A stretch of DNA of 64,000 nt from Zoroaster sp. YZ-2022 (GCA_029582265.1 CM055823.1:5828001-5892000); one strand, 5' to 3'. Positions 1 through 11,285 are shown, counted from the stretch's first letter. Translations and numbers: made by a program. Notes: generated from the letters alone by a model not told the origin.

Positions 1-1044
1 GCACCGTCGTCAACCTCAGCCAACGCACCCTCACGCCTATCCAGGGTTGTAGCTACGCCGGTCGGTGCCGGTCGGGTCTAACCGGCACTCCCGCTGGCCG
101 ACCGGCACCAAACGCAAATTGATGTCTGACCGACCGGCACAAAAATTGTGTGAATATTTCATTAAACAGTAAGTAAAAAAAGTTCATGTATTCTTCATTT
201 CTTTGAGTTATTTGCCACTATTTTGAGGACTTTAGTCTATAGATCAATTAAAACATCGTACGATATTATAAAATAAATCTCAGTTTGTAGCGGTACAAAC
301 AAATACACTAATTAGCATTTATTTATGACGTCAGGGAAAAGACCTGGGAATCCCCATTATGATTGGTTGTTTGCGCCTGCACGATGAACTAATGCCACTA
401 GTCTCTACTGCGTGCAAATGATGCGACGTGCTTCGTAATGTCGATGTACGTAAATTTCAGGTTGGTTAAGCGTGACTTCAGAACGCTCAGCTTTCCCCGC
501 GATGTGCTCAGCAAAGGGAAAATTATTCACGTGCGTCCCTCCGCCCATTCATGAAGTTTTGTGAACGTTTTTTGGAAGTGTTTTGATCAAAATAATTATG
601 TCCCACTCACAGAAATGTATCACCAGCTTTTTCTCTTCGGCCACTAAACGCAATGGGCCGGCAGTGATAGACACGGCAGCCGGGTCAAGCGAGAAGCCGG
701 CAAATTCGAGACATTCTTCTGCGACCACATCTTTGTGTTCGAGTACAACTGACCCGGGAACTGATCACGCTACAAGTCTTCGGCCACTGTGGATTTAGAC
801 CAAAAACTCGGAGCTGCTATGCCTGACGGCCCCGGTTGCTCAAGTGTTACCACCTCATCAAAAAACCAGAAGCAGGCATCTAAGTTTAATAGCGAAAAGT
901 GGACACCTGGTAGGCCATACAGAAGTTTCAGTTTTTCTGAGCCAACATTGTTGTCAATTGCATTGGAGGGCACTCCTTCACATCATAAATTCTTGTATAA
1001 TACTGTGAAAATATCATACTATTATACAACAGATTATGTGAAAG
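1..1044. other. No firm gene; 5' flank of Penelope-like element
   Basis: Bases 55-145 carry several direct and inverted copies of a CCGACCGGCAC-type motif, possibly the edge of a DNA transposon cut by the window start. The rest to about 540 is AT-rich with no coding signal I trust. The following segment (583-1044) holds two weak overlapping ORFs described separately. Confidence 0.4.
583..1033 (+). pseudogene. Weak ORF pair, possible hAT/ZMYM-like N-terminus
   Basis: A 71-codon ORF (583-798) begins with Met-Ile-Lys-Ile-Ile-Met-Ser-His and has a KCITSFFSSATKRNG stretch that resembles the N-terminus of hAT-type transposases and ZMYM1-like proteins (resemblance from memory of the family, not a search). 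A +2 shift near 775 would carry the reading into a second open stretch (SSATVDLDQKLG onward) to about 1030. No zinc finger or catalytic domain is visible. It could equally be the 5' exon of an unrelated gene or noise. Confidence 0.2.
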
Positions 1045-1077
1045 GTGAGCCCTCCAAATCCATTCTTAAAAGTTAAA

Positions 1078-1215
1078 ACACAGGAGCTTCGGGGTGCTTC
1101 GCCCCCTCGACCCCCACCGAGGCGTTGCCCCTGGACCCCACCAGGGGCCCTTAAGCGGGCCCCTGGACCCCCGGCCGTGAGGAGCTGCGCTCATTTCGCT
1201 CCGCTCACTACGCTC
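1078..1215. other. GC-rich segment at the Penelope 5' boundary
   Basis: A sharply GC-rich block in an AT-rich window: repeated CCCTCGACCCCCACC and CCCTGGACCC motifs, then TTTCGCTCCGCTCACTACGCTCGC. It directly precedes the first Penelope-type coding sequence. Similar CCCCCTCGACCCCCAC motifs form the inverted repeats of the element at 14,026-15,113, so it may be a remnant of that family. Confidence 0.45.
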
Positions 1216-1218
1216 GCA

Positions 1219-3314
1219 ATTGACAAAATTAGCCGGCACTCAATTTGGTCTGGTGACAACCCTGCGCCTATCGAAACATCAGTACTGTCATTGGGGATGA
1301 ATTTCGCCCTCACACCCAAATCCATCCCAACGGAAGAAATCATCCAGTCAGTTGAGCCAGCCCTGCGACGACTCAACAAAACAGAAGCTGATGACGTCCG
1401 ACTACAGATGAGTGATGTTTTGCGTAAAGCCAAGCAAGCCAAGCGCAACCTCTCCAAGGGAGAGCTTTCCGCTTTACGGGACATCAAACGGGACAGCTCC
1501 ATCCACATCCTCACCACAGACAAAGGCAACGCTACAGTCATCATGGACTGAACACAATACACCGACAAGGTAAGTCAGATTTTATTATCCGATTCATACC
1601 GCCCCCTCAAGAAGAACCCCATCCCATCCATAGAGAAAAGAGTCGCTAGCAAACTCCCCTCCACCGTGCCGGTGCCCTCTCCACCCAACTCTACCGACAT
1701 CTCAGACCATCCAGCTCATCCTGCCCTAGGTTCTTTGGCCAGCCGAAGATTCACAAACCTGATGTTCCTCTCCGGCCTATCGTTGCCTCCAGAGGTTCAC
1801 CTACGTACAACACAGCCCGTCATCTATCTAAGATCCTCCGACCCTTGGTGGGTCTCACTCAACACCATGTGTCCAACTCCGATCAGTTCGTTGAGATCAC
1901 CCGGGGCCTCACCCTTCAACCCAGTGACATCTTGGTTAGTTTTGATGTTGTCTCCCTATTCACCAATGTCCTAACTACAGAGACATGCCTCCTGGTGAAG
2001 GACAGACTCGTACAAGATCTTTCCCTTGATGATCGCACATCACTCACCCCTGACCAAATTCATGATTTGCTACTAACATGTGTCTCTTCAAGTTGTTTTC
2101 AGTTTCAGGGCAAGTTCTACGAGCAGACAGCTGGGACCTCCATGGGATCTCCTTTATCCCCAGTCCTTGCTGATATTTTCATGGAAGAGTTTGAAAACTC
2201 TTCCCTCAACACCGCCGACCTCCAACCGAAGCTGTGGCTCCGATACGTGGATGACACCTTTGTGGTTTGGCCACATGGCAGAGACACACTCCAGGATTTT
2301 CTACAACATCTCAACCAGCAACACTCGAGCATCAAGTTCACCATGGAAACAGAAGAAGACGGCAACATCGCGTTCCTTGATGTTAGCATTTCCAGAAACC
2401 CAGACGGCTCCCTACACCACAACGTCTACAGAAAGCCCACGCACACAGATCGGTACCTGAACCAGCGCTCCTTCCATCACCCAAGCATCAAGTCATCGGT
2501 CAACCGTACCCTCGTACAACGTGCCTACAACATTTGTGACAAGGACAGCCTTCCCAAGGAACTACAGCACATCCGAACCACCCTCAAATGCAACGGTTAC
2601 AACCCCAGCAAGATCAGCACAGCGAAGCTGGTTCCAAACCCCGAAAGCAAGGTAAGTCATCTAACCCTCTCTGCTTGTCTCCCCTATCTAGGTTCGACGT
2701 CTCACAAACTACAGCGCATCCTCCAACGAGCAGGCATCGATGTGTTTCACTCAGCCCCCAGCAAACTCCAAGGACTTCTACACACCCACAAGGACAAACC
2801 GGACCCAAACAACAGAGCGGGAGTCTACCGGATCCCCTGTGAGTGCGGTAAGGTGTACATCGGCGAAACAGGACGCAACCTCCCCATCAGATTGAAGGAA
2901 CACCGAGCACACAGCCGCAGAGGAGATTTCGAGAAGTCCGCCATCGTCAAGCACTCGCACATCAAGGACCACCAAATCGACTGGCAGGCAGCCCAACTCA
3001 TCACACCCATCAACACATGGCACCCCAGACGCATCAGAGAGGCCATCGAGATCGTCAAACACGACACTGTGCCACAGGACATCGGCTTCTACATCAACGA
3101 CATTTGGCGACCACTACTACAGACTGAAGGATCTTCTATATCCAAAGTCCATAACCCACCCCAGACTGAGGGATCTCCTATATCCGAAGTCAACCACCCT
3201 CCACCCCCCTGTGCTTGTCAACAACTGATTCAGTTCAGTGAGCACACACTCCTCTCCCCCAACCCCAAGGATCCTAGTCTCAACAGTTCCCGCCTGCGCG
3301 CCTCAACGAACTAA
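1219..3314 (+). pseudogene. Penelope-like RT/GIY-YIG polyprotein, stop + frameshift
   Basis: The N-terminal part is readable from about 1,219 to 1,660 (PTEEIIQSVEPALRRLNK, then SSIHILTTDKGNATVIMD). It is broken by a TGA at 1,549-1,551, where the family normally has Trp, and by a frameshift near 1,660-1,672. The remainder is open to a TAA at 3,312-3,314; its first Met is at 1,845. Counting from that Met: RT motif SFDVVSLFT at 32-40, GTSMGSPLSPVLADIF at 97-112, catalytic YVDD at 134-137, FLDVSISR at 177-184, and a GIY-YIG nuclease at about 325-415 with GVY...CECGKVYIGETGR, then RLKEH. Length and order match the Penelope/Poseidon/Neptune group; the subfamily is not assigned. RT and nuclease motifs are intact, so the two breaks could be the only disabling lesions. 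Confidence 0.85.
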
Positions 3315-3381
3315 TCCTCCAGCATCCATTCATGGGATGATCCTCCAGCAGTCTACTTAAGCAACAGCATTTTCCAGAGTC

Positions 3382-3432
3382 CGGCATTCTCCTGAGGACG
3401 ATCAGGGCATACTGATCGAAATGTCGAGTTGT
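3382..3432 (+). ncRNA. Hammerhead-ribozyme-like motif in Penelope 3' repeat
   Basis: Seen: CTC, then CTGAGGA (core CUGANGA) at 3,392-3,398, a perfect 7-bp stem CGATCAG/CTGATCG (3,399-3,405 with 3,412-3,418), AAA, TGTC and GAG pairing back to CTC. Hammerhead motifs in Penelope-like element repeats are established knowledge. Caveat: the conserved G12 of GAAA is also the outer base of the 7-bp stem, so either a C after A9 is bulged or the core is non-standard. The two-base stem III (palindromic) fits dimer-type hammerheads. Confidence 0.5.
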
Positions 3433-3540
3433 ACCACCAGTTCTTTTCAGAACTAATTACTACTCAATTGGGATTCCACATGGTGTCACCGCAATTAGTC
3501 TTACTTATCATCCTCACCATGCAAAGCTACAAGTTTTACC

Positions 3541-3681
3541 TGATTTATGTTTTAGCAAACTTACTGTGTGTCACTGAATACCAAGCGAGTACAAATGAAT
3601 AGATAGTGATTCTGTGATATCAATGATTTTCTATTTGAATAACATTTTGAGATTCTAAGTCTCAGGAAAAATTTGTAAAAA
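3541..3681. other. Unassigned spacer
   Basis: Short AT-rich spacer between the Penelope 3' end and the tandem-repeat element. Nothing else seen. Confidence 0.5.
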
Positions 3682-4440
3682 CTAGTGCTGTGATCGAGTT
3701 ACCAGTTAGTTCAATAACAGTTTAACCAAATCTTTCATACTGTACTAATATGACCAATGCATGTGTACCATGCATGTATGCAAACAGATCATGTACAAAC
3801 TAGTGCTGGGAGTTACCAGTTAGTTCACTAACAGTTTAACCGAATCTTTCATACTGTACTATGACCAATGCATGTGTACCATGCATGTATGCAAACAGAT
3901 CATGTACAAACTAGTGCTGGGAGTTACCAGTTAGTTCACTAACAGTTTAACTGAATCTTTCATACTGTACTATGACCAATGTATGTGTACCATGCATGTA
4001 TGCAAACAGATCATGTACAAACTAGTGCTGGGAGTTACCAGTTAGTTCACTAACAGTTTAACTGAATCTTTCATACTGTACTATGACCAATGCATGTGTA
4101 CCATGCATGTATGCAAACAGATCATGTACAAACTAGTGCTGGGAGTTACCAGTTAGTTCACTAACAGTTTAACCGAATCTTTCATACTGTACTATGACCA
4201 ATGCATGTGTGTACCATGCATGTATGCAAACAGATCATGTACAAACTAGTGCTGGGAGTTACCAGTTAGTTCACTAACAGTTTAACTGAATCTTTCATAC
4301 TGTACTATGACCAATGTATGTGTACCATGCATGTATGCAAACAGATCATGTACAAACTAGTGCTGGGAGTTACCAGTTATAGTTCACTAATTACATTTTA
4401 ACCGAATCTTTCATGGTCAGTTAACTGAAAGTCAGCACCT
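3682..4440. repeat. Tandem repeat, 111-bp unit, about 7 copies
   Basis: CTAGTGCTG occurs at 3,682, 3,800, 3,911, 4,022, 4,133, 4,246 and 4,357, giving spacings of 118, 111, 111, 111, 113 and 111. Interior units are nearly identical. Each unit carries ACCAGTTAGTTCACTAACAG, a short internal palindrome, and CATGCATGTATGCAAACAG. The first and last units are diverged. Confidence 0.95.
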
Positions 4441-4690
4441 GACGGCCACACAAACTAGATCATTGGCAAATGGCACAATATGCATACATGTACATTTTCA
4501 ATCAAAAAGCATTGATCAATAAAATGTCCACAATGATTGTTTAATAACCAATGCAGCAAAAAAAAAGAAAAAAGTCTAAAACAAAAAAATGGGTGGAAAA
4601 TTCTTCCAAAATGGTCGGTTGGTTAGCCGGAAAATTTTATAAACGGTTAGTGCAGTTTTGGTCGGTTAACCGTCCCATCACTAATTTATT
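3682..4690. mobile_element. hAT-like non-autonomous element with tandem-amplified end
   Basis: The right end (about 4,600-4,685) reads GGTCGGTTAACCGTCCCATCACTAA; its reverse complement begins TTAGTGATGGGACGGTTAACC. The left side consists of repeats each starting CTAGTGCTGGGAGTTACC, a related but diverged terminus. This suggests a non-autonomous DNA transposon of about 1 kb whose left terminal region was amplified. hAT assignment is inference from the terminus style; no clear target duplication was found. Confidence 0.45.
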
Positions 4691-5765
4691 GTCAATATTT
4701 TAAAACGTAATCTCAATCCCCAGAGTAGTGGCACAAACTTCAGCCTTATATCTTCATTTCTTTGACATACATGTAAGATAATTCTTGTAATTGTAGATAG
4801 CACATTGGCACAATATGCTACATATAAACGCACAATGCATGACACACTCAATGCCTTTATACTGCATAATAGTTTGGAACGCGTAGATCGTGTCACAACA
4901 CTTGTCCAGCTCCACGCTTAAATACCACAGCAGAAAATATGACATGAGGTTCACAATCAAAATAAGCGAGTTAAAAGCATCAAATTGAGCATAATATTTA
5001 CATGTATTTTGGATAGAATCTCTCATGGAATGATCATGGATTACCTTGTCAAGTAACATTTTTTTAAATGTTGCTACGCATTCTAAAAAAAATCGACTGA
5101 AACATTTCTTATCGAACAAGGTCCTGTTAACACTCTAAAATTATTTTATTCTTCTTGATTTGAATTACTCAAATCATCTAAATACTTTGGGTAAACCCAC
5201 TACACTGTTTATTCTACAAAAATACATGTACACACTACATGTATTTATTCTACAAAAACGAGCAGTTCGCATTGTAAACTAGGTTGGGTTCCAAGAGCAT
5301 TACTACTCCTTAATTACTTGAAATTGAAAATCTAGAATGTTTAAATAATACTCAAAACTTTCTTCCTCCTACATGAAAAAAAAATTCGAACGTTTTCAAA
5401 TTCACAAAACTTACCGATAATATCGGGAATACCATTAGCTGTGTGTCTGGGTTCATCAAATGCATGTCTGGATTCATCAAATGGGTTGGAGGTTGAATCT
5501 ACTTGCAGATGTATCATCTGTGGTAAAAAGTACAGACGATGTGACCAATGACATTACATGTTTACAAAAATCCTTCACTTTAGCATAGAGGATTTTGGAG
5601 GATTTAAGGTTAAGGTTTAATCAGTGTGAACTGTTGGTGTAATAATGAGTACAGTTATGTCTTTTCCATGAAGCCCACAGTATGAAACATTGGCCCATCA
5701 CATTTGTACACTGACAGTACCTTTTAATCTTAAATGTCATAACATTTTTATTTTGTTTTTTGATT
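4691..5765. other. No gene identified
   Basis: AT-rich sequence. A 121-codon minus-strand ORF (4,754-5,119) is Cys- and Phe-rich without a recognisable domain. Bases 5,440-5,480 contain a short direct duplication (CATCAAATG with GTCTGG). Nothing else is supportable. Confidence 0.5.
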
Positions 5766-6072
5766 AACCCTAACCCTGCCAGACGCAGCAAAGTGCATCA
5801 GGTGGAAAAGTCTGGTGCACTTTGATGGATTCAGCTGTCAACACCAGTGCATAAGCAGCCAAGTCTGTTTCTATTGAGAGCTGGTCCCATTGAACAATGC
5901 CAGAGTTGTATCCTGCTGCGTTTGGTGACCACAGACTCTGAGGCAGTTCGGCCTTGAGATTTGTGACCTGATGGATTTTGCTGCACTGGGCAGTCAAGTC
6001 ACTTTGACAAACGATGCAATCTGTTGCATCTGGCAGGGTTTCTAGCCAAAATACCCTGGAGGGTTAGGGTTA
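5766..6072. mobile_element. MITE with TTAACCCTAACC termini
   Basis: Starts TTAACCCTAACCCTGCCAG and ends CCCTGGAGGGTTAGGGTTAA. The termini are inverted repeats bounded by TTAA, the target used by piggyBac-type elements. The internal sequence (GTCTGGTGCACTTTGATGG) differs from the 265-bp TTAACCCTAACC family found at 33,424 and elsewhere, apart from the ends, so this is a related but separate subfamily. Confidence 0.6.
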
Positions 6073-6266
6073 AATGAACTCTTTCCTTAAAAATTTATTT
6101 GTCAATTTAATTCCTTTTTTCTAAGATGAAAGCACTTCAGTTGGAATACATTCTCAGGAAGATGGATACTTGTACCAATTTTACACCAAGTAACTTTTAC
6201 ATGTATACATGCATTGCATAAAAGTTTGTGAAATTGATAACCTGGTAATTGCCAATTCCGTTCAAA

Positions 6267-6440
6267 GGGACAGTATTATCACGATCAGAGCAGACTTTCA
6301 GCAAGGCATGGAATCGGTGACTTAGTTTAAGATGAACACTGATTAAAAATTACTGGCTCATTTATGCAGCAGCAATGGTAACATGACCTTATCATGTGGG
6401 GTATTATTTTCAGTGACTGAGTTAATGTAAAACTAGTGAT
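6267..6440. mobile_element. Hairpin MITE, family D (partial)
   Basis: Contains the family-D landmarks AAAGGGACAGTATTATCACG, GGCATGGAATCGGTGAC, TTACTGGCTCATTTATGCAG and ATGACCTTATCATGTGGGG, then fades. Better copies are at 24,272, 33,762 and 44,212. Confidence 0.65.
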
Positions 6441-6899
6441 TCAATGTTTGTTTGTTTGTTTATTCTATCTTTATTCTGGATATCTCTTTCAATACAAAGT
6501 ACTGGTCTCCCAAGAGGTCCAGATTAAAACATTATTGTATTCAACACTACATGTATTTAAAATGTACAAAAGTATATACAAGATATATTTACAGTATGTG
6601 TACATAATATACACAGTCATAACTTAGTATTAAGTTTAAAAGTGTAAACATATAAATGTACATTAGGCCTATATATCAATATACATGAAATCATAATATG
6701 TCAGCATTAATGAGTACTGATGGCATTTTTAAAAATATGTGTAGTCATGGTACTAAAAGTTGAGCCGGAATGTCATTTGACAACTTATTCCAGCGATTTA
6801 CAGCTCTAAAGTGGAATGACCGTCTACCTGGATTAGTTTTCCATGGTGGAAGAAGTAAACATTTAAATGTTTGACTCAAGTGTACCACTTGGAATGTGC

Positions 6900-9545
6900 A
6901 GAATCACTGAATAAGAAATTTGACGATAAATATGAAGGTGCGTTGCCTTTGTAAACATTTAAATGTTGTGATAAGTTGGTCATTCCATCTTTGTTCTAAT
7001 TTATTCCAGCTAAGTTTAGTCATTAGATCGTTAACTGAAGTACGACTGTCAGCAGAGAGCAATATTCTGGCAAGCCTATTATGAAGAATTTGAAGAGAAT
7101 TAGAATATTGAGCATTACAATTAGACCAAACAGAACTACAATAATCAAAAGAGGCATAACAAAGAGCATTGCCAAGCAAATTCAGAGTAGACGAAGGAAG
7201 ATAATATTTGATTCTTGAATTATACCAATACGTTTGGATACATTAAGTTAATTGATCAATATGATTACTCCATGTTGGTTGTGGGTCAAAACAACAACCC
7301 AAGTATTTAAAAATTGTCCACTCTTTCAATTATATCTGTATCATATGTAAGGGAAATATTCTTGAAGTTTTGTAATGTGTGATTGGTTCCAAATATCATG
7401 AGCTTTGTTTTATTAATGTTAAGAGTTAGTTTGTTTACATTAAACCACTTCGAAATGCTATTTAAGTTTGCATTAAGCTCAGATTGTAAGGTAAGAGAAT
7501 CTTTTGAACTGCACAAAAGGTTGTGTCATCAGCATACATTACGCACTTGCAAGATACACAGTCAGCAAGTGAATTAACAAAGATTATAAACAATAATGGT
7601 CCAAGAATAGAACCCTGGGAACCCCTATGTCAATACATTTTAAATCAGAGAGTGAGAATTAATACTAACAACTTGAGATCTATTTGAGAGATAAGAAATA
7701 AACCAGTTCAATGTGTTGTCTTTAATACCTATATGTTTAAGCTTCTCAATAAGCAGACGGTGGTTAACAGTGTCAAATGCCTTTTTAGGTCAAGAAAATA
7801 GCAGCTGTAGCTTTACCATCATTCATGTTCTTAAGAATATGATCAGAAACATCTAAAAGTGTAGTATTTGTAGAATGTTTACTTCTGAAACCAGATTGAC
7901 AAGGATTTAAAATATTGCGTTCATTTAAATACATATACAGTTGGTTATGAACTGCTCGTTCAATTATTTTGAAACAACAGGTAATACAGAAATTGGTCTA
8001 TAATTATAAACATCCGATTTGTCTCCAGATTTAAAATAGGAGTGACTCTTGCTTGTTTCAGTCGGAAGGAAATTTTGAAGTTTGCAAGGATAAATTGCAT
8101 ATATAAGCAAGTGAAGTACAAATTATAGGAGCTGCCAGCTTTATAAATCGAATTTGTAAACCATCAATTCCAGGTGATTTTTGTTTGAGAAATTTGATAT
8201 TTGTTTGAAAACAAAGTCAGGTGATATAATATCAAACTCGAAGTTATCCATAATATTAATAGCTGTGGTAGTGCCACATGTTTTACTGGCATTATTAAGA
8301 GATAAGTTGGTATTCCCAATATTAGTAATGCCATTAGCCAAAGAATTACCAATGGAAGTGAAATGCAGATTAAACTGGTTAGCAGTGTCTTTGTCACAGG
8401 TAGTGTGACCTGAGTCGAATGCTAACTTGATTAACAGATGACTTATTCTTTGGAATTAATTTCTTTACAACATCCCATAGTTTTTTTAGAGTTATTTACA
8501 TTTTCTTTAATGGCATCAGTACAATATTTCTTTTTAATGATCTATTTAAGTTATTTACAGTGTTTCTTAATGATTTAGCTCTTTTCCCAGTCTTTGGGAT
8601 TATTTGTCTTATGTGCTTTTGAAAAAAGAAATCTCTGTCTTTAGATAGTCTTATGTAGTCTCCATTGATCCATTCAGGAAGTGAACCTTTAATTCGTTTT
8701 TCTTTGTATGGTGCATGCATGTTACAAGTCTTTAGAAATAGATTTTCCAGGTCGCCCAGGCGATATCGACATCTGAACAGTGTAAAATGTTATCCCAATT
8801 TATATTTTAATGGTGTCTAAAAATCCCTGTCATTAAAAATGTTTAAGTGAGCGTGACTTAATTGTTCTTGATGGAGCTTTAATTTTTTGTTTTTACAATT
8901 AAATAGATTAAAGAATGATCACTAAGTCCTAGACTATGAACACTGATGCTGAAATTTTATCGGTTTTGTTACAAAAATAAGATCTAAAATTGATTGACTA
9001 ACATTAGTTATCCTTGTGTTGTCCTTAATTAACTGGTGCAAGTTATTTTGTTTTGCAATTTTATTAATTTTACCCGAGTTAACCCTTTTTTTCAAATCAA
9101 GGTTGAAGTCTCCGAGAATAATAACATCATCTTTACAAGGTTGTAATGTTTTGAAATATTGAATCTAGTTTACACAAGTGATCTGTATGGGCGCTAGGAG
9201 GTTCTATAAACGGTTCCTACAAGAATAGGTTTAGTGTGTGGTAAGTTAATCTCAACCCAAAGAGCTTCAATGTCATCAGCAATTAAATGTGATATCTCTT
9301 TATATACAATAGTACTTTTTATATAACATAAAACACCTCCACCTTGTGTACCTTTCCTATCAAGTCTACAAATATCATAACTGTTTATATACACTTCGTA
9401 TTATCAATGTTACTAGTTAGCCATGTCTCAGATAAGCACAGAATATCAAAATCATTGTAGTGAAGAAATAATCTTAACTGGTCAACCTTATTTCTAACAC
9501 TTAGAATATTTAAGTGAGCAATTTTAAAACCTTTCCCAAAAGACA
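6900..9545 (-). pseudogene. LINE ORF2: endonuclease + reverse transcriptase, broken
   Basis: The endonuclease begins near 9,540 (FKIAHLNILSVRNKVDQL, then FDILCLSETWL), followed by GTQGGGVLCYIKS and LVGTVYR. The RT begins near 8,100 (DVYNYRPISVLPVVS), then QGSILGPLLFIIF near 7,600 and the catalytic YADDT at about 7,523-7,537, then LNINKTKLMIFGT. The C-terminal part (6,904-7,179) has FDYCSSVWSNC and LQRQRTFIF. A single-base deletion in the PQGS codons and other shifts and stops split it into at least five frames. CR1/L2-type by motif order. Confidence 0.8.
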
Positions 9546-9984
9546 ATTATGATCAACAAAGCCGTCACTGAAGGAAGCTCAGTCAAACATGTTTTGAAAA
9601 AGCATGAGTCGCACTTCCACCAGGTTTTTGAAAGGATTTGAATTGACACATTTAACATGGAAATAAAGGTTACAAATATTACAAGGAATGTATGATTCAT
9701 ATGATTTGAAAAAAGAAAACATTTTCCACATTTATGTTTGGCATTATTAGAGATTGTGTTTAAATTAGCATGAGAAGTATTAAGGTCAATATTTACATCA
9801 TTTGCATGTATTTCTTTATTGGGTTTTGAATTCACCGTAATTCTATTCATTATGTGCTCATCTATAGTATACTTTTCATTTTGGTCTAGTTTATGATTTG
9901 TTTCTGAGCAATCATTTATTTGATTTATTTGATATCTTGAGGACCGTACCCATGAGGAAAACCTCCTAATTGCGTAAATAGATC

Positions 9985-11278
9985 TTTGGAAATTAGTGAC
10001 AAGAATATGCAATCCATGTTGGTTCAGATGAACTGCATCCCAATACAGATCCTCTTGAAGTATACCATTTCTCATGAAGCTTGGGGGCTGTTCGATATGG
10101 AGACACGTTCACTCAGTTGGCATTTCCTTGGAAGATAGAGTTCAGTTGAGCCGACGATTTGCACGATCATGCCAAAATCTTGGGAGCACACCAGATATAA
10201 AGATGTTGGCGTGTGGGAATTTGTTCAGAGTCGCCTCAATAAGAACCGTGGCTTGTTTTTCACAGGTTTCCACCGATTCGTGTGCTGTTGAGTTTGTCCA
10301 AGCTTGGAGAATGATACAAGTAACATTTGTATCACCATTGTAGTCGTGCACTAAGCGTTCAATGTCGGGAATTTTTGCACCGCTCTTTGCTATTATTTTG
10401 GTTGACTTTCCTCTGTAGAAATTATCTGGATTGATGCGTTTGCATATGGAGTTGCTGAAGATGATGATGTCCACAGAGGATGTCTTGGAGGTTGAACTTA
10501 GAGTGGATGCAGGGGCCGTCTTGGGCATTTGACTTGAGGATGGTGGGTGGTGTTTGATGCCCTGCGCTTTTGTTTACTGCTATGTGATTTATCATTGGTG
10601 TGTCTTGCTGTACAACTAGAATGGGCCGATTCTGTTGTTGATCCTGGTTCAGAGGATAGTTGATCAGAAGACAATTTGTGCTCCGAAAGTATGCTGAAAG
10701 AGTTTGACACAGATGTCACAGGGGCTCTGCATGTTGTCTCTTGCTGACAGTTTATAACAGGGAGTGCTGGCTTAGAAAACTGATATTCATCAATAATTGA
10801 TTTCAAGCTGTTGTTCTCAGCCTGAAGTGTACTGTTGCAGAGTTCACTGAATGCTTGTGCAAGCTGAGCATGGGTCTGTCTGAGATTCTGAATTTCGTTG
10901 GCATCATCTTTGATTCTTTTGGAGAGATCTGACTTGGCTTGTTGAAGACTTTTGATTTCTTGGAGTGAGTTTTGGAATTTGTGAAGTGGTTCTCCTGTTT
11001 GTGACCCTGTTGTTGAGACAATGGGAGGATCTGTTTGGGTACCAGATCAGTTGATTGAAAAATATGATGCTTGTTGAAGAAGGCCTTGGGGTTGATGTAA
11101 GGTGTGAGACTGTTATCAAGTGATCAACTTTGTTGTTAGGAATGTCTTTAACAGCTGTAGTTCCATATATTTCGTCATTGGTGAAACCATTAAAAGATCC
11201 AGTTGACATCATACTATCATGCATGGTCTCCCAGACATGAGTCATCCTTGCCACAGATCCATTCAATGTGGTATTCAT
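9985..11278 (-). pseudogene. LINE ORF1: coiled coil + SGNH esterase, broken
   Basis: Starts near 11,278 (MNTTLNGSVARMTHVW), changes frame near 11,000, and continues with a heptad-rich coiled coil (10,800-10,980; LHKFQNSLQEIKSLQQAKSD). After a basic SKQKRRAS stretch comes an esterase-like domain (10,480 to about 9,985). The usual block I GDS has become SNS (FSNSI), the block III Asn region reads QAWTNS where active forms have a GTND-like motif, and the terminal D-x-x-H survives as DAVHLN. The hydrolase is therefore probably dead. A separate open stretch follows to 9,524. Confidence 0.7.
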
Positions 11279-11285
11279 AGTAGCC

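Larger units (their letters stand above)
1213..3540 (+). mobile_element. Penelope-like retroelement (GIY-YIG type), inactive
   Basis: Coding region of a Penelope-like element followed by its characteristic 3' repeat (about 3,200-3,540). The element encodes one protein with an N-terminal region, a reverse transcriptase and a C-terminal GIY-YIG endonuclease. The 3' part, from about 3,230 through the segment ending near 3,540, recurs almost unchanged at 16,666-16,978 and more degenerately elsewhere, which marks it as the mobile 3' end. The exact 5' boundary is not determined; the GC-rich block at 1,078-1,215 is probably flanking sequence. Confidence 0.85.
6435..11285 (-). mobile_element. CR1-like LINE, near full length but decayed
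   Basis: A minus-strand non-LTR retrotransposon of about 4.8 kb. Reading 5' to 3' (high to low coordinates): an ORF1 with coiled coil and SGNH esterase, then ORF2 with an AP-type endonuclease and a reverse transcriptase, then a 3' region ending around 6,440-6,900. An esterase-bearing ORF1 is typical of CR1-clade elements (known). Several frameshifts and stops break both ORFs. The 3' boundary is uncertain. Confidence 0.8.

Noticed and set aside
2650..2692. GTAAGT ... TATCTAG inside the Penelope ORF looks like a 40-bp intron.
   Set aside because: The frame is open through it and the encoded SACLPYLGSTSHKLQRIL fits the expected Penelope protein, so it is coding.
4754..5119. 121-codon minus-strand ORF.
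   Set aside because: No domain, biased to Phe/Cys/Ile by AT-rich DNA, no splice or start context that supports it.
10074..10343. Plus-strand 89-codon ORF.
   Set aside because: Shadow of the minus-strand LINE esterase coding sequence.
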